A stretch of DNA of 64,000 nt from Elusimicrobiota bacterium (GTDB lineage: Bacteria; Elusimicrobiota; Elusimicrobia; FEN-1173): positions 62,001 through 126,000 of the forward strand of contig JADKIY010000005.1 in assembly GCA_016722575.1 (NCBI GenBank), in the 5' to 3' direction. The notes beneath the pieces are model-generated. The model was not told the origin of the DNA. It did not search any database and worked only from the letters and a program-made list of their open reading frames with translations. Shown piece after piece: positions 8,166-16,461 of this stretch. The stretch's first letter is position 1. Each line of letters starts with the position of its first letter. Both the position numbers and the translations under genes were made by a program.

Positions 8166-9886
8166 TGCGCCTGTCGCGGTATCTGCTGCCCACGCTTAAA
8201 GAGTTGCCCTCGGACGCCGACACCCCGTCGGCGCGCCTCATGTTGCGGTCCGGCATGATCCGGAAAGTCTCCTCCGGCCTTTACGAATGGCTGCCCTTCG
8301 GGTTGCGCGCCCTGCGCCGCGTGGAGCGCATCGTCCGGGAAGAAATGGACGCCGCGGGGGGCCAGGAAGTGTGGCTTCCGACCCTCCAACCCAAGGAACT
8401 CTGGCAGGAGTCCGGCCGCTGGCAGGTCTACGGGAAGGAAATGATGCGGCTCAAGGACCGCAAGGACGGCGAGTTTTGCCTGGCGCCCACGGCCGAAGAA
8501 GTGGTCACCGATCTGGTCCGCCGGGAAGTGCGGTCCTACCGGGAACTTCCCCTGCTCCTTTACCAATTCGGCGAAAAATTCCGTGACGAAATCCGGCCCC
8601 GCTTCGGCGTCATGCGCGCCCGGGAATTTTACATGAAGGACGCCTACTCCTTCCACGCCGACGAGACCGATTTGGAAAAAACCTACCGCGCCGTGTTCGC
8701 GGCGTACGAGCGGATTTTCACCCGTTGCGGCCTGAAGTTCCGTCCCGTCGAAGCCCAGACGGGCGCCATCGGGGGCAATTTCTCCCACGAATTCATGGTG
8801 TTGGCCGAAACGGGGGAGGAAACCATCGCGGCCTGCAACGATTGCGGCTACGCCGCCAACGTCGAGCGGGCGGAATGCCTGGCCCCGGCCGCCGAAAAAG
8901 AAGCGCCCCAACCGCTGGAGGAGGTCGACACCCCGGGCCCGGGCGCGGTGGCGGACGTCGCCAAATTTTTAAATCTCCCCGAATCGCGGTTTCTCAAGAC
9001 GCAGATTTACGTGGCGGACGACAAGCCGATCATCGCTCTGCTTCGGGGCGACACGGAATTGAACGAAGCCAAACTTCAAAAAGTCCTGGAAGCGCGGGTG
9101 CTTTACCGCGCCGGCGACGACGTTTACCGGAGCGTGGCGGGCTGCGACGTCGGCTTCGCCGGACCCCAGGGTCGGTCCGTCCCGGTGATTGCCGATCTGG
9201 CCGCCGCGGCCGTCGTCAACGGGGTGTCGGGCGCCAACAAGAACGGGCGCCACGTGAAGAATTTGAACGCCCCCCGGGATTTCACGGCCGCCCGCGTGGC
9301 CGATCTTCGGCTGGTCCGGGAATCCGACCCTTGCCCCCGGTGCGGAAAGCGGTTATCCTTCTTCAAAGGCATCGAAGTGGGCCACACGTTCAAATTGGGC
9401 ACCAAATATTCCCAGGCCATGGGCGCCGGCTATTTGACGGACAAAGGCGCGAAGACGCCCTTCCAGATGGGCTGTTACGGGATCGGCGTCAGCCGGGTGG
9501 TGGCCGCCGCGTTGGAGCAATGCCACGACGACAACGGCATCGTTTGGCCCGAGGCCATCGCTCCCTTTGACGTGACGGTGTTGCCGCTGAACGTTTCGGA
9601 GCCGAAATTAATGGAAACCGCGGAACGCCTGGAAAAAGAATTGGCCGCCCGGGGCTTCCAAGTGCTTTTGGACGATCGGGACCAACGCGCGGGCGTCAAA
9701 TTCAAAGACGCGGATTTGCTGGGCATTCCCTGGCGCGTGACGGTGGGGGAGAAAAAGCTCGCCGTGGGCCAGGTGGAAATTAAACGACGCGGCGCGGCCG
9801 AGGCCCAGGACGTGGCCATCGACGCGGCCACGGCGTGGCTGGCGGAACGGCGGGGTCAAAAATCCCCCGACCCGGTCGTCGCCTAA
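8165..9886 (+). CDS. proS: Prolyl-tRNA synthetase (bacterial type)
   Basis: A 573-residue class II synthetase charging tRNA-Pro. Motif 2 region RDEIRPRFGVMRAREFYMKD and motif 3 MGCYGIGVSRVVAAALEQ are clear. The roughly 180-residue editing (INS) domain lies between motifs 2 and 3 and includes SGANKNGRHVKNLN, so this is the longer bacterial form. The C-terminal anticodon-binding domain starts near FDVTVLPLNV. The start overlaps the rseP stop (TAATG). The dxr-rseP-proS order is common in bacteria. Confidence 0.97.
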   Translation: MRLSRYLLPTLKELPSDADTPSARLMLRSGMIRKVSSGLYEWLPFGLRALRRVERIVREEMDAAGGQEVWLPTLQPKELWQESGRWQVYGKEMMRLKDRKDGEFCLAPTAEEVVTDLVRREVRSYRELPLLLYQFGEKFRDEIRPRFGVMRAREFYMKDAYSFHADETDLEKTYRAVFAAYERIFTRCGLKFRPVEAQTGAIGGNFSHEFMVLAETGEETIAACNDCGYAANVERAECLAPAAEKEAPQPLEEVDTPGPGAVADVAKFLNLPESRFLKTQIYVADDKPIIALLRGDTELNEAKLQKVLEARVLYRAGDDVYRSVAGCDVGFAGPQGRSVPVIADLAAAAVVNGVSGANKNGRHVKNLNAPRDFTAARVADLRLVRESDPCPRCGKRLSFFKGIEVGHTFKLGTKYSQAMGAGYLTDKGAKTPFQMGCYGIGVSRVVAAALEQCHDDNGIVWPEAIAPFDVTVLPLNVSEPKLMETAERLEKELAARGFQVLLDDRDQRAGVKFKDADLLGIPWRVTVGEKKLAVGQVEIKRRGAAEAQDVAIDAATAWLAERRGQKSPDPVVA

Positions 9887-9905
9887 ATTACGACGGAGGA
9901 AAAAG

Positions 9906-10385
9906 GTGCCCTTTGACGACACGATGTTTTTGAAGCGCCACGTCGATATTTTGTCCTTCTTCACCGACGATCAACTGCGACGCGTCACGGCCGAAATCGA
10001 CCGGCAAACCTACAACAAAGGGCAAACGGTCGTTTTCCAGGGGGAAATCAGCCACAATTTCCATATCATCAAACGGGGAAAAGTCCAAGTTTTCTCCAAA
10101 ACGGCAGGCGACAAAGCGCTCGTCGCCGAACTGGGGCCGGGCGACTTTTTCGGCGAAATGTCCCTGTTGGATTCGACCACCGCCAGCGCCACGATCCGAT
10201 CGGCCGAGGACGGGTCCGAAATCCTGATGATCTCCCACGACACCTTCAAACAACTTCTCCGCGAATTCCCGGCGTTGGAACTCGCCCTCCGGGACAAAGT
10301 GGCCGAACGCCAGCGCCAACGCCACGCCGCTCTCCAGTCCAAAAAACCGGGCGACGCTCCCGCCGGCGGCGGTTCGCCGTTGTGA
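9906..10385 (+). CDS. Stand-alone cyclic-nucleotide-binding-fold protein
   Basis: A 159-residue protein made almost entirely of one cNMP-binding (CRP N-terminal-like) domain, residues about 8-130, with no DNA-binding helix-turn-helix. GQTVVFQGEISHNFHIIKRG and FFGEMSLLD follow the family. In the phosphate-binding cassette the arginine expected about seven residues after GEMSLL is alanine (DSTTASAT), so classic cAMP/cGMP binding is doubtful. GTG start at 9906 follows a good GGAGGA. It lies 28 bases upstream of the CHASE2 kinase gene and may be a regulatory or scaffolding partner; that role is inferred from position only. The C-terminal 25 residues are low-complexity. Confidence 0.8.
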   Translation: MPFDDTMFLKRHVDILSFFTDDQLRRVTAEIDRQTYNKGQTVVFQGEISHNFHIIKRGKVQVFSKTAGDKALVAELGPGDFFGEMSLLDSTTASATIRSAEDGSEILMISHDTFKQLLREFPALELALRDKVAERQRQRHAALQSKKPGDAPAGGGSPL

Positions 10386-10413
10386 CGGGACGGTCGGCGA
10401 CCGGGACGGCCCG

Positions 10414-13149
10414 GTGAAAAAACTTTTCGGAGCCGAAGCCCTGATTGGGCTGGCGCTCACCCTCCTCCTCGGCCTGTTGGCCACCCTTCAGCCGGGATTC
10501 ACCGAATCCCTGGAATTGAAGCTATACGATGTGCGCCTGCACCTGGCGCCCTCCGCGCCCCCGTCCGACGAAATTCGAATGGTGGCCATCGACGACGCTT
10601 CCCTTGAAGCGGTCGGCCGGTGGCCCTGGGCCCGGGGCGCCGTGGCGGAGCTCCTTCGACGGGTGGCCGAGGGGAAACCCAAGGTGATCGGGCTCGACAT
10701 CATGTATGTCGACCCGGACGCCAACCAGGGGTTGGAAGCGGTCCGCGGCCTAAAAAAAGAATTTTCCGACCTTCTGGCGCGCCGGCGCAAAACCCCGGCC
10801 CCCAAGGGGCGCGGGGGGAAGACGAAAATCGGCGCGAACGCGCTGGACGATCTGGAATCTTTCGAAGTGAGCTTGGAGGACACCGAGGAATCCCTGGACA
10901 ACGACGCTCAACTCGCGGGCGCCCTCGCCCAGACGAAAAACGTCGTCCTGCCCCTCACCTTCGCGACGCTCGACAAACCCTTGGTGGACGAGGCGCCCGA
11001 ATCCATGGAGCGGATGGCCTCCCGCGCCCTCTTGCAATCCCAAATCGCCAACGACCGGGACCCCCGCGTCACGGAAGGGTTCCAACCCCTCCTCCCCATT
11101 CCCGCCTTCGCTAAAAGCGTCACCGGCTTGGGCCATTGCAACATCTTTTCCGACAGCGACGGCACCGTGCGCCGGGACACGGTGGTGATCAAATACGCGG
11201 GCCAATACCACCCGTCCCTGGCCCTTGAAATGGCCCGCATCGCTTTGAACGTCCCCACCAATAAACTTTCGGTCGTTTTGGGCACGGAACTTCGCCTGGG
11301 AGACCGCCGCATTCCCTTGGATTCGGAGAGCCGCTTTTTCATCAAGTTTCAAGGCCCCTTTGCGGACGTCAAAAAAGTCTCCGCGGTCGATGTGTTGCGC
11401 GACGAGGGCGGGGTGCCCCCCGAAGCGTTTAAAAACAAAATCGTCTTGATCGGACTGACCGCCCTGGGGGTGGGGAACGTTTTCGTCACCCCCGCCGAAT
11501 CGACCCACCAGTTCAACGGCGTCATCCTTTCGGCCCTGCAGAACATCTTGGACGGGGACTTCGTCTCGCGTCCGCCGTGGGCCGGCAAGGCCGAAGCCGC
11601 CTGGCTTTTGATCCTGGGGTTGATCGCCACGTTCCTGCTCCCGCACCTGAAGGCCAAGGGGGGGCTGTTGGTGGCCGCCGCCTTGTTCGCCGCCACCGTC
11701 GGCGTGGGAATTTTCCTTTTTGTTTCCCGGGGTTGGTGGTTGAAAATCTTTTACCCCCTGGCGCTGATCCTGCTGTCTTACGGGTTTGTCACGATCCGCC
11801 GGTTTTTCTTCGCGGAAGGTCGCAAGGAGTTCGTCGAAGCGCAAAGCATCGAAACCAACAAGATGCTCGGCCAGTCCTTCCAGGGCCAGGGGCTTTTGGA
11901 CATGGCCTTCGCCAAATTCCAATTGGTCCCCGTGGACGACGAAATGAAAGGCGTTCTTTACAATTTGGCCCTCGATTTTGAGCGGAAACGCCAATTCAAC
12001 AAGGCGGCGGTGGTCTACGACCACATTGCCAAGGCCGATCCGAATTTCAAGGACATCAAGGAACGCGCCAAATCCATGAAGCAGGCGGGCGAAACCATGA
12101 TCGCGGGCCCGGGCCTGGGCGGGGGGAAAGAAGGCGGCACCATCGCCATCGCCGGCGGCGCGGCCAAGCCCACCCTCGGACGCTACGAAATTCAAAAGGA
12201 ATTGGGCCGCGGCGCCATGGGCGTGGTCTATCTCGGCAAAGACCCCAAGATTAACCGGTCCGTGGCCATCAAAACCCTTCGTTTCGACGACGACATGGAC
12301 GCCGAGACGGCCAAATTCACCAAGGAACGATTCTTCCGGGAAGCCGAATCGGCGGGGACGCTGAACCACCCGCACATCATTCGGATCTTCGACGCGGGCG
12401 AAGACAACGAGATTTCCTTCATCGCCATGGAGTTGCTGGAGGGGGAAGACCTCAAGAAATACGTGGAGAAAGACCACCTGCTCCCGGTTCCCCAGGTGTT
12501 GGAATACGTCGCGCAAATCGCCGACGCGCTGGATTACGCCCATCAAAACGGGGTGGTGCACCGGGACGTGAAACCCGCCAACATCATGCGGCTCAAAGAC
12601 GGGTCCCTTCGGGTCACGGATTTCGGCATCGCCCGCATCACCGCGTCTTCCAAGACCGCCACGGGGACGGTGATGGGCACCCCCAGCTACATGTCCCCCG
12701 AGCAGTTGTCCGGCAAAAAAGTCGACGGGCGGTCGGACCTGTTCTCCCTGGGCGTCATGCTTTACGAAATGCTCACGGGGGAAAAACCCTTTGAAGGCGA
12801 CAGCATCGCCACCTTGCTGTTCAAGATCGCCAACGAACAGCACCCGGACCCGCGCCTGAAGCGTTCGGACCGGGTGGCCGCGGGAATCAAAGCCGTGATC
12901 GACAAAGCCCTGCAAAAGGACCCCGACCGCCGGTATCAACGGGGCGCCGAGTTCGCTCGGGACGTTCGCGAATGCCTTGCCCGTCCCGACGACGTCCCGG
13001 CCGCCCTCCGGACCGAGGCGGTCAAACCGTCCGCCCCCCTTGTCGAACCCACGGTTCAAATTCCACCCCCCGTTGACAGCGGCGCTTCCACCCTTAAACT
13101 TAGTGAACCGCCGGCCCCCCGGGACCCGGACGGGACGCAGAAGCTGTAG
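10414..13149 (+). CDS. CHASE2-domain transmembrane Ser/Thr protein kinase
   Basis: A 911-residue receptor kinase. Order: N-terminal membrane helix (about 7-24); extracytoplasmic CHASE2 sensor domain (about 30-385, with IRMVAIDDASLEAVGRWPW and VIGLDIMYVDPD); three helices (about 390-456); a TPR-like cytoplasmic segment (about 480-560, YNLALDFERKRQFNKAA); a Hanks-type kinase (591-855) with GRGAMGVVYLG, catalytic lysine K620 in VAIKTLRF, HRDVKPANIM (D718), DFGIARI (D736) and GTPSYMSPEQL; and a Pro-rich tail. All catalytic residues are present. GTG start at 10414. Next to PP2C and FHA genes, so it likely phosphorylates Thr/Ser targets read by the FHA protein. The ligand of CHASE2 is unknown. PknB-type kinases usually place the kinase at the N-terminus, the reverse of this layout. 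Confidence 0.92.
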   Translation: MKKLFGAEALIGLALTLLLGLLATLQPGFTESLELKLYDVRLHLAPSAPPSDEIRMVAIDDASLEAVGRWPWARGAVAELLRRVAEGKPKVIGLDIMYVDPDANQGLEAVRGLKKEFSDLLARRRKTPAPKGRGGKTKIGANALDDLESFEVSLEDTEESLDNDAQLAGALAQTKNVVLPLTFATLDKPLVDEAPESMERMASRALLQSQIANDRDPRVTEGFQPLLPIPAFAKSVTGLGHCNIFSDSDGTVRRDTVVIKYAGQYHPSLALEMARIALNVPTNKLSVVLGTELRLGDRRIPLDSESRFFIKFQGPFADVKKVSAVDVLRDEGGVPPEAFKNKIVLIGLTALGVGNVFVTPAESTHQFNGVILSALQNILDGDFVSRPPWAGKAEAAWLLILGLIATFLLPHLKAKGGLLVAAALFAATVGVGIFLFVSRGWWLKIFYPLALILLSYGFVTIRRFFFAEGRKEFVEAQSIETNKMLGQSFQGQGLLDMAFAKFQLVPVDDEMKGVLYNLALDFERKRQFNKAAVVYDHIAKADPNFKDIKERAKSMKQAGETMIAGPGLGGGKEGGTIAIAGGAAKPTLGRYEIQKELGRGAMGVVYLGKDPKINRSVAIKTLRFDDDMDAETAKFTKERFFREAESAGTLNHPHIIRIFDAGEDNEISFIAMELLEGEDLKKYVEKDHLLPVPQVLEYVAQIADALDYAHQNGVVHRDVKPANIMRLKDGSLRVTDFGIARITASSKTATGTVMGTPSYMSPEQLSGKKVDGRSDLFSLGVMLYEMLTGEKPFEGDSIATLLFKIANEQHPDPRLKRSDRVAAGIKAVIDKALQKDPDRRYQRGAEFARDVRECLARPDDVPAALRTEAVKPSAPLVEPTVQIPPPVDSGASTLKLSEPPAPRDPDGTQKL

Positions 13150-13161
13150 GCGGAGGACAAG

Positions 13162-13980
13162 GTGAAACTTTCGACGGCGGTGCTTTCCGACGCGGGAAAA
13201 GTGCGGCGCAACAACGAGGACAGCTGTTTTTCGGACGACGATCTCGGTCTTTTGGTCGTGGCCGACGGCATGGGCGGCCACGCCGCGGGGGAAGTGGCCA
13301 GCCAGCTGGCCGTCCAAATCATCCGCGACCAGGTGGTCAACGCCTTTAAAACGGGAACGATCCCGGCTTCCGAAGCGCCGCTGCACTTGTCGGAACGGGG
13401 CCGCCTTCTCCATTCCGCGGTGCGCCTGGCCAACGACATGATCTGGGAGGCCTCCCAAAAAAGCCCCGAGCGTCGAGGCATGGGGACCACGGTGGTCGTC
13501 GCCCTGGCGAACGGGCCCCGCCTTTCGGTCGCCCACGTGGGAGACAGCCGCCTCTATTTGATGCACGGCAACGAATTCCGCCAAATCACGCAGGACCACT
13601 CCTTGGTGGCCGAGCAGGTGGCCAAAGGCCTTCTGACCCCGGAACAGGCGGAAACCTCGGACATCCAGAACGTCTTGACGCGGGCCTTGGGGGCCAAACC
13701 CGACGTGGACGTTGACGTGTCGGAACCGACGCTGTCGTCGGGGGATTTGATTTTGGTGTGTTCGGACGGGCTTTCCCGCATGGTCAAAGACGAGGCCATC
13801 GCCGGGGAACTCCGCCGTTTGAAGGAACCGACGGAAATGTGCCATAATCTCGTTCAACTCGCTTTGGAGCAGGGCGGTCGCGACAACGTGACGGTGGCCG
13901 TCGCGCGCGCCCGGGGCGGGGGGTTCTGGTCCTCGGTGGCACGGGTTTTCGGACGAAAACCGGCGGCTCACGCCGGCTGA
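13162..13980 (+). CDS. PP2C-family Ser/Thr protein phosphatase
   Basis: A 272-residue soluble Mn/Mg-dependent phosphatase of the PrpC/Stp type. Metal-binding and catalytic motifs are complete: VRRNNEDSCF, VVADGMGGHAAGE (Asp35), MGTTVVVAL, VAHVGDSRLYL, ITQDHSLV, LILVCSDGLSRMV and RDNVTVAVA. The C-terminal 25 residues are basic and may tether it to membrane or partner. GTG start 13162 lies 12 bases after the kinase stop, preceded by GGAGG. The pairing with the CHASE2 kinase implies it reverses that kinase's phosphorylation. Confidence 0.94.
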   Translation: MKLSTAVLSDAGKVRRNNEDSCFSDDDLGLLVVADGMGGHAAGEVASQLAVQIIRDQVVNAFKTGTIPASEAPLHLSERGRLLHSAVRLANDMIWEASQKSPERRGMGTTVVVALANGPRLSVAHVGDSRLYLMHGNEFRQITQDHSLVAEQVAKGLLTPEQAETSDIQNVLTRALGAKPDVDVDVSEPTLSSGDLILVCSDGLSRMVKDEAIAGELRRLKEPTEMCHNLVQLALEQGGRDNVTVAVARARGGGFWSSVARVFGRKPAAHAG

Positions 13981-14001
13981 CAGGATCGAAGGGGCGACAA
14001 C

Positions 14002-14703
14002 GTGGCCAAACTTCTTTTAAAATTCAACGGCGCGATTCTTAAAGAATTGCCCATCGTGTTGCCGGAAACCACCATCGGCCGCCGCCCCGATTGCGATCTC
14101 GTGATCGACAACCCCGCCGTCTCCGGACATCACGCCAAGGTCCTCATGGAGCCCACCGGGGCCTTCTTTGTGGAGGACGTCGGCAGCACCAACGGGACTT
14201 ACCTGAGGGACCGAAAAGTCACCAAGTCCCCGCTGCATCACGAAGACGAACTCGTGATCGCCAAACATTCCGTAACGTTTATCAACGAAGAAGAAGCCGC
14301 CCGGGCGGCCGCGGCCGCCGTTCCTCGGGAAGCCCTGACTTCCGACGCGACCATTGTGATGTCGTCCCCGCCGCCGCCCCCGAAAATCACCGCCGACAAG
14401 GTTGGCTATTTGCGCACCGTCGAGGGGGATGCGCCAGCGGAACCGTTGGCCCTCACTCACTTGACCACCTACATTGGGAAATCCGCCCAGGCCCACATCA
14501 AGCTCAAGGGGTTTTTCCAGCCGGATTTGGCTTGCTGCATTGTTAAAAAAGCCGAAGGACATTCTCTGACCTCGCTCAAAGACAAAGTGGTGAAGTTGAA
14601 CGGCGATCCCTTAATGGACCAGGCCCAGGTTCCTTTAAAAGAAGGGGACGTGATCAATGTGGGCGGCCTCAAACTGCTTTATTTCCTGCAGGACACTCCT
14701 TAA
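14002..14703 (+). CDS. FHA-domain protein with a second, degenerate FHA-like domain
   Basis: A 233-residue cytoplasmic protein. The N-terminal FHA domain (about 5-95) has the phosphothreonine-binding set GRRPDCDLVID, the S-x-HH element in AVSGHHAK and STNGTYL. A proline-rich linker follows. The C-terminal half (about 145-230, TTYIGKSAQAHIKLKG ... PLKEGDVINVGGLKLLYF) keeps the FHA strand spacing but lacks the NGT motif and the SxxH element, so it is probably a structural or divergent FHA fold. It completes a kinase-phosphatase-reader trio and likely binds phosphorylated partners of the cluster. No output domain is visible. Confidence 0.88.
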   Translation: MAKLLLKFNGAILKELPIVLPETTIGRRPDCDLVIDNPAVSGHHAKVLMEPTGAFFVEDVGSTNGTYLRDRKVTKSPLHHEDELVIAKHSVTFINEEEAARAAAAAVPREALTSDATIVMSSPPPPPKITADKVGYLRTVEGDAPAEPLALTHLTTYIGKSAQAHIKLKGFFQPDLACCIVKKAEGHSLTSLKDKVVKLNGDPLMDQAQVPLKEGDVINVGGLKLLYFLQDTP

Positions 14704-14737
14704 CTTCCTCCCCCGGCGTTTCCGCCTTTCCCGACCC

Positions 14738-14765
14738 TTGACTTTGGGCGCGGGCTGCCTATCCT
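14738..14765 (+). promoter_or_regulatory. Promoter placing the transcript start at the FecR-gene ATG
   Basis: TTGACT (14738-14743), 16-base spacer, TATCCT (14760-14765). The ATG begins 8 bases after the -10 box, so the transcript would be leaderless or nearly so; no ribosome site is seen. Confidence 0.55.
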
Positions 14766-14772
14766 TAAAGAG

Positions 14773-16461
14773 ATGAGGAACCTCCCCCGTGAATTTTGGA
14801 TCCCGGCCTTGGCTTTCCTCGGCTTGTCTTGGGCCGCGGAACCGGCGTTGGCCCTGAACGTTCGAACGATGACGGGACGGGCCGAAGTGAAACGGTCCGG
14901 CCGTACCGATTGGCGCCCGATTGACGGCTCCATGGCGTTAAAGGAAGGCGACACCCTCCGCACGGGTCCCGCCGGGAAAGCCGAACTTCGGATGGGCGAA
15001 GGGCATCGGCTCTCGGTGCGGGAAAAAACCACCCTGACCGTGGTGTCGGGTGGAAAGAGCCTTCAATATCGATTCCACGTTTTGGCCGGCCGGGTCCGGG
15101 CCTTTGTCCACAAACTCGGTCCCAAGGGACGTTTTGAAATTAGAACCCCGCTGGCCGTGGCCGCGGTCCGTGGGACCGAATTTGAAATGGAAGTGTTCAA
15201 TCGGGGGACCTCCCGCCTCTCGGTGGTCGAGGGCGTCGTGTCCTTTAAGGATCTGGACGGCCTCTTTAACGAAGTGAGCGTCGTGAAAGGCCAAAGCGTC
15301 ACCATCGAACCGAACCAGGCCCCCAAGCCCCCGGAACCGGTTCCCCAGGATATTCTTAAAGAAAAAACGGAGGCCGCCGACCGGCCACCCGCCGGTCCCC
15401 CCAAAGATATAATCGAACGGGAAGCCCTTTTCGACGGAAACCGGGACGGACGCCAGGAACAAGGGGCCAACAATTTAAAAGAGGGCGTCTATCAGGAAGG
15501 GAAGGCCCTCATTGACGCCTACGGAAAACGGGTTCGTTTGGAAGAATACGTGCTGCGCCCGACTCCGACGCAATTCGCCTTCGTGGCCGTTAGCCGCCGG
15601 GACAATCGCACCGACGCGACCCGCTTGGACATCTTTTCCCAGAACCCGCTGACGGACGTGGTGGACGTCAAAGGACTTTTTTTTCAGGAGGGAACCGGCC
15701 CCATGGACAATTGGGCCGTCGCCACCCAGCGGATCGCAACGAACGGCGGCGACTGGGTCAAAGATTGGCGGGACGGGGGATCGCCTGTTCCTTTCGGCGT
15801 CGTGGAAGGCTTGGATATCCATTATTTCACTCAGGTGGTGTTCGCCCATTGGTTTATGGAAGCCAAGGCCGAGGGGCAGGAGCCCGTGCTTCTCTCCCAT
15901 TGGGTACCGAACTCCTCGTTCTACACGGGGAGCTATGAAGCGACAAAGAACCGCGACGAAACCGATCTGGCCAACGACGGGGGCCAGGACCTTCCCTGGG
16001 GATATATAGACTATGTCGGAGTCGGGGCGGGCGGAGTCGTGGGCGACGATCGCCTGATTGACGGGTTTTCCGCCGCGCAACGCGCCCATTACTTTACCAA
16101 TCCCGTCATCCACACCAAATACAACATCAGCGAAGGCTACGTGCGCACGGCCCGTTTGTATTTGGACGGGACCTCGGGGCCCTTTGATCAGTCCCAGGCG
16201 ATGGCGGCCAGGGAATCGGTGATGTCTCTGGCCTACACCGTCCCCTTCGCCTCCGCCGGGCCGACCCTCACCGTGACCTCCTTCCGATTGGCCGACGACG
16301 GACGACGGCTCAACGCCGTCGACATCGCCCAAAACAATTTAAAGAACGACATCAATTTCGAGACCGTCTATGGTTCCAATTTATTCCCCGGCCGTAAAAT
16401 CGACATTGTGACGAGCCCCTTGACCTTACAGCCGCCGGACGAACGTCGCCAAGACAAATGA
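14773..16461 (+). CDS. Exported FecR-domain protein with a large uncharacterised C-terminal region
   Basis: A 562-residue protein with a signal peptide (about 1-28, ending AEPALA). Residues about 30-175 form a FecR-type domain: RTMTGRAEVKRSG, LKEGDTLRTGPAGKAELRM, RFEIRTPLAVAAVRGTEFEM and LSVVEGVVSF. Here FecR is periplasmic and not linked to a sigma factor. A Pro-rich stretch (about 183-205) leads to a 350-residue region beginning near LIDAYGKRVRLEEYVLRPT, aromatic-rich and without cysteines, that I do not recognise. The stop overlaps the next gene (ATGA), which encodes a barrel-like protein, so the two products probably act together at the outer membrane. Confidence 0.75.
   Translation: MRNLPREFWIPALAFLGLSWAAEPALALNVRTMTGRAEVKRSGRTDWRPIDGSMALKEGDTLRTGPAGKAELRMGEGHRLSVREKTTLTVVSGGKSLQYRFHVLAGRVRAFVHKLGPKGRFEIRTPLAVAAVRGTEFEMEVFNRGTSRLSVVEGVVSFKDLDGLFNEVSVVKGQSVTIEPNQAPKPPEPVPQDILKEKTEAADRPPAGPPKDIIEREALFDGNRDGRQEQGANNLKEGVYQEGKALIDAYGKRVRLEEYVLRPTPTQFAFVAVSRRDNRTDATRLDIFSQNPLTDVVDVKGLFFQEGTGPMDNWAVATQRIATNGGDWVKDWRDGGSPVPFGVVEGLDIHYFTQVVFAHWFMEAKAEGQEPVLLSHWVPNSSFYTGSYEATKNRDETDLANDGGQDLPWGYIDYVGVGAGGVVGDDRLIDGFSAAQRAHYFTNPVIHTKYNISEGYVRTARLYLDGTSGPFDQSQAMAARESVMSLAYTVPFASAGPTLTVTSFRLADDGRRLNAVDIAQNNLKNDINFETVYGSNLFPGRKIDIVTSPLTLQPPDERRQDK

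Noticed and set aside
10750..13971. 1073-codon open frame on the minus strand opposite the kinase and phosphatase genes
   Set aside because: It is a shadow of GC-rich coding sequence: low-complexity Gly/Arg/His-rich translation, no domain, and the + strand carries clear kinase and PP2C motifs.
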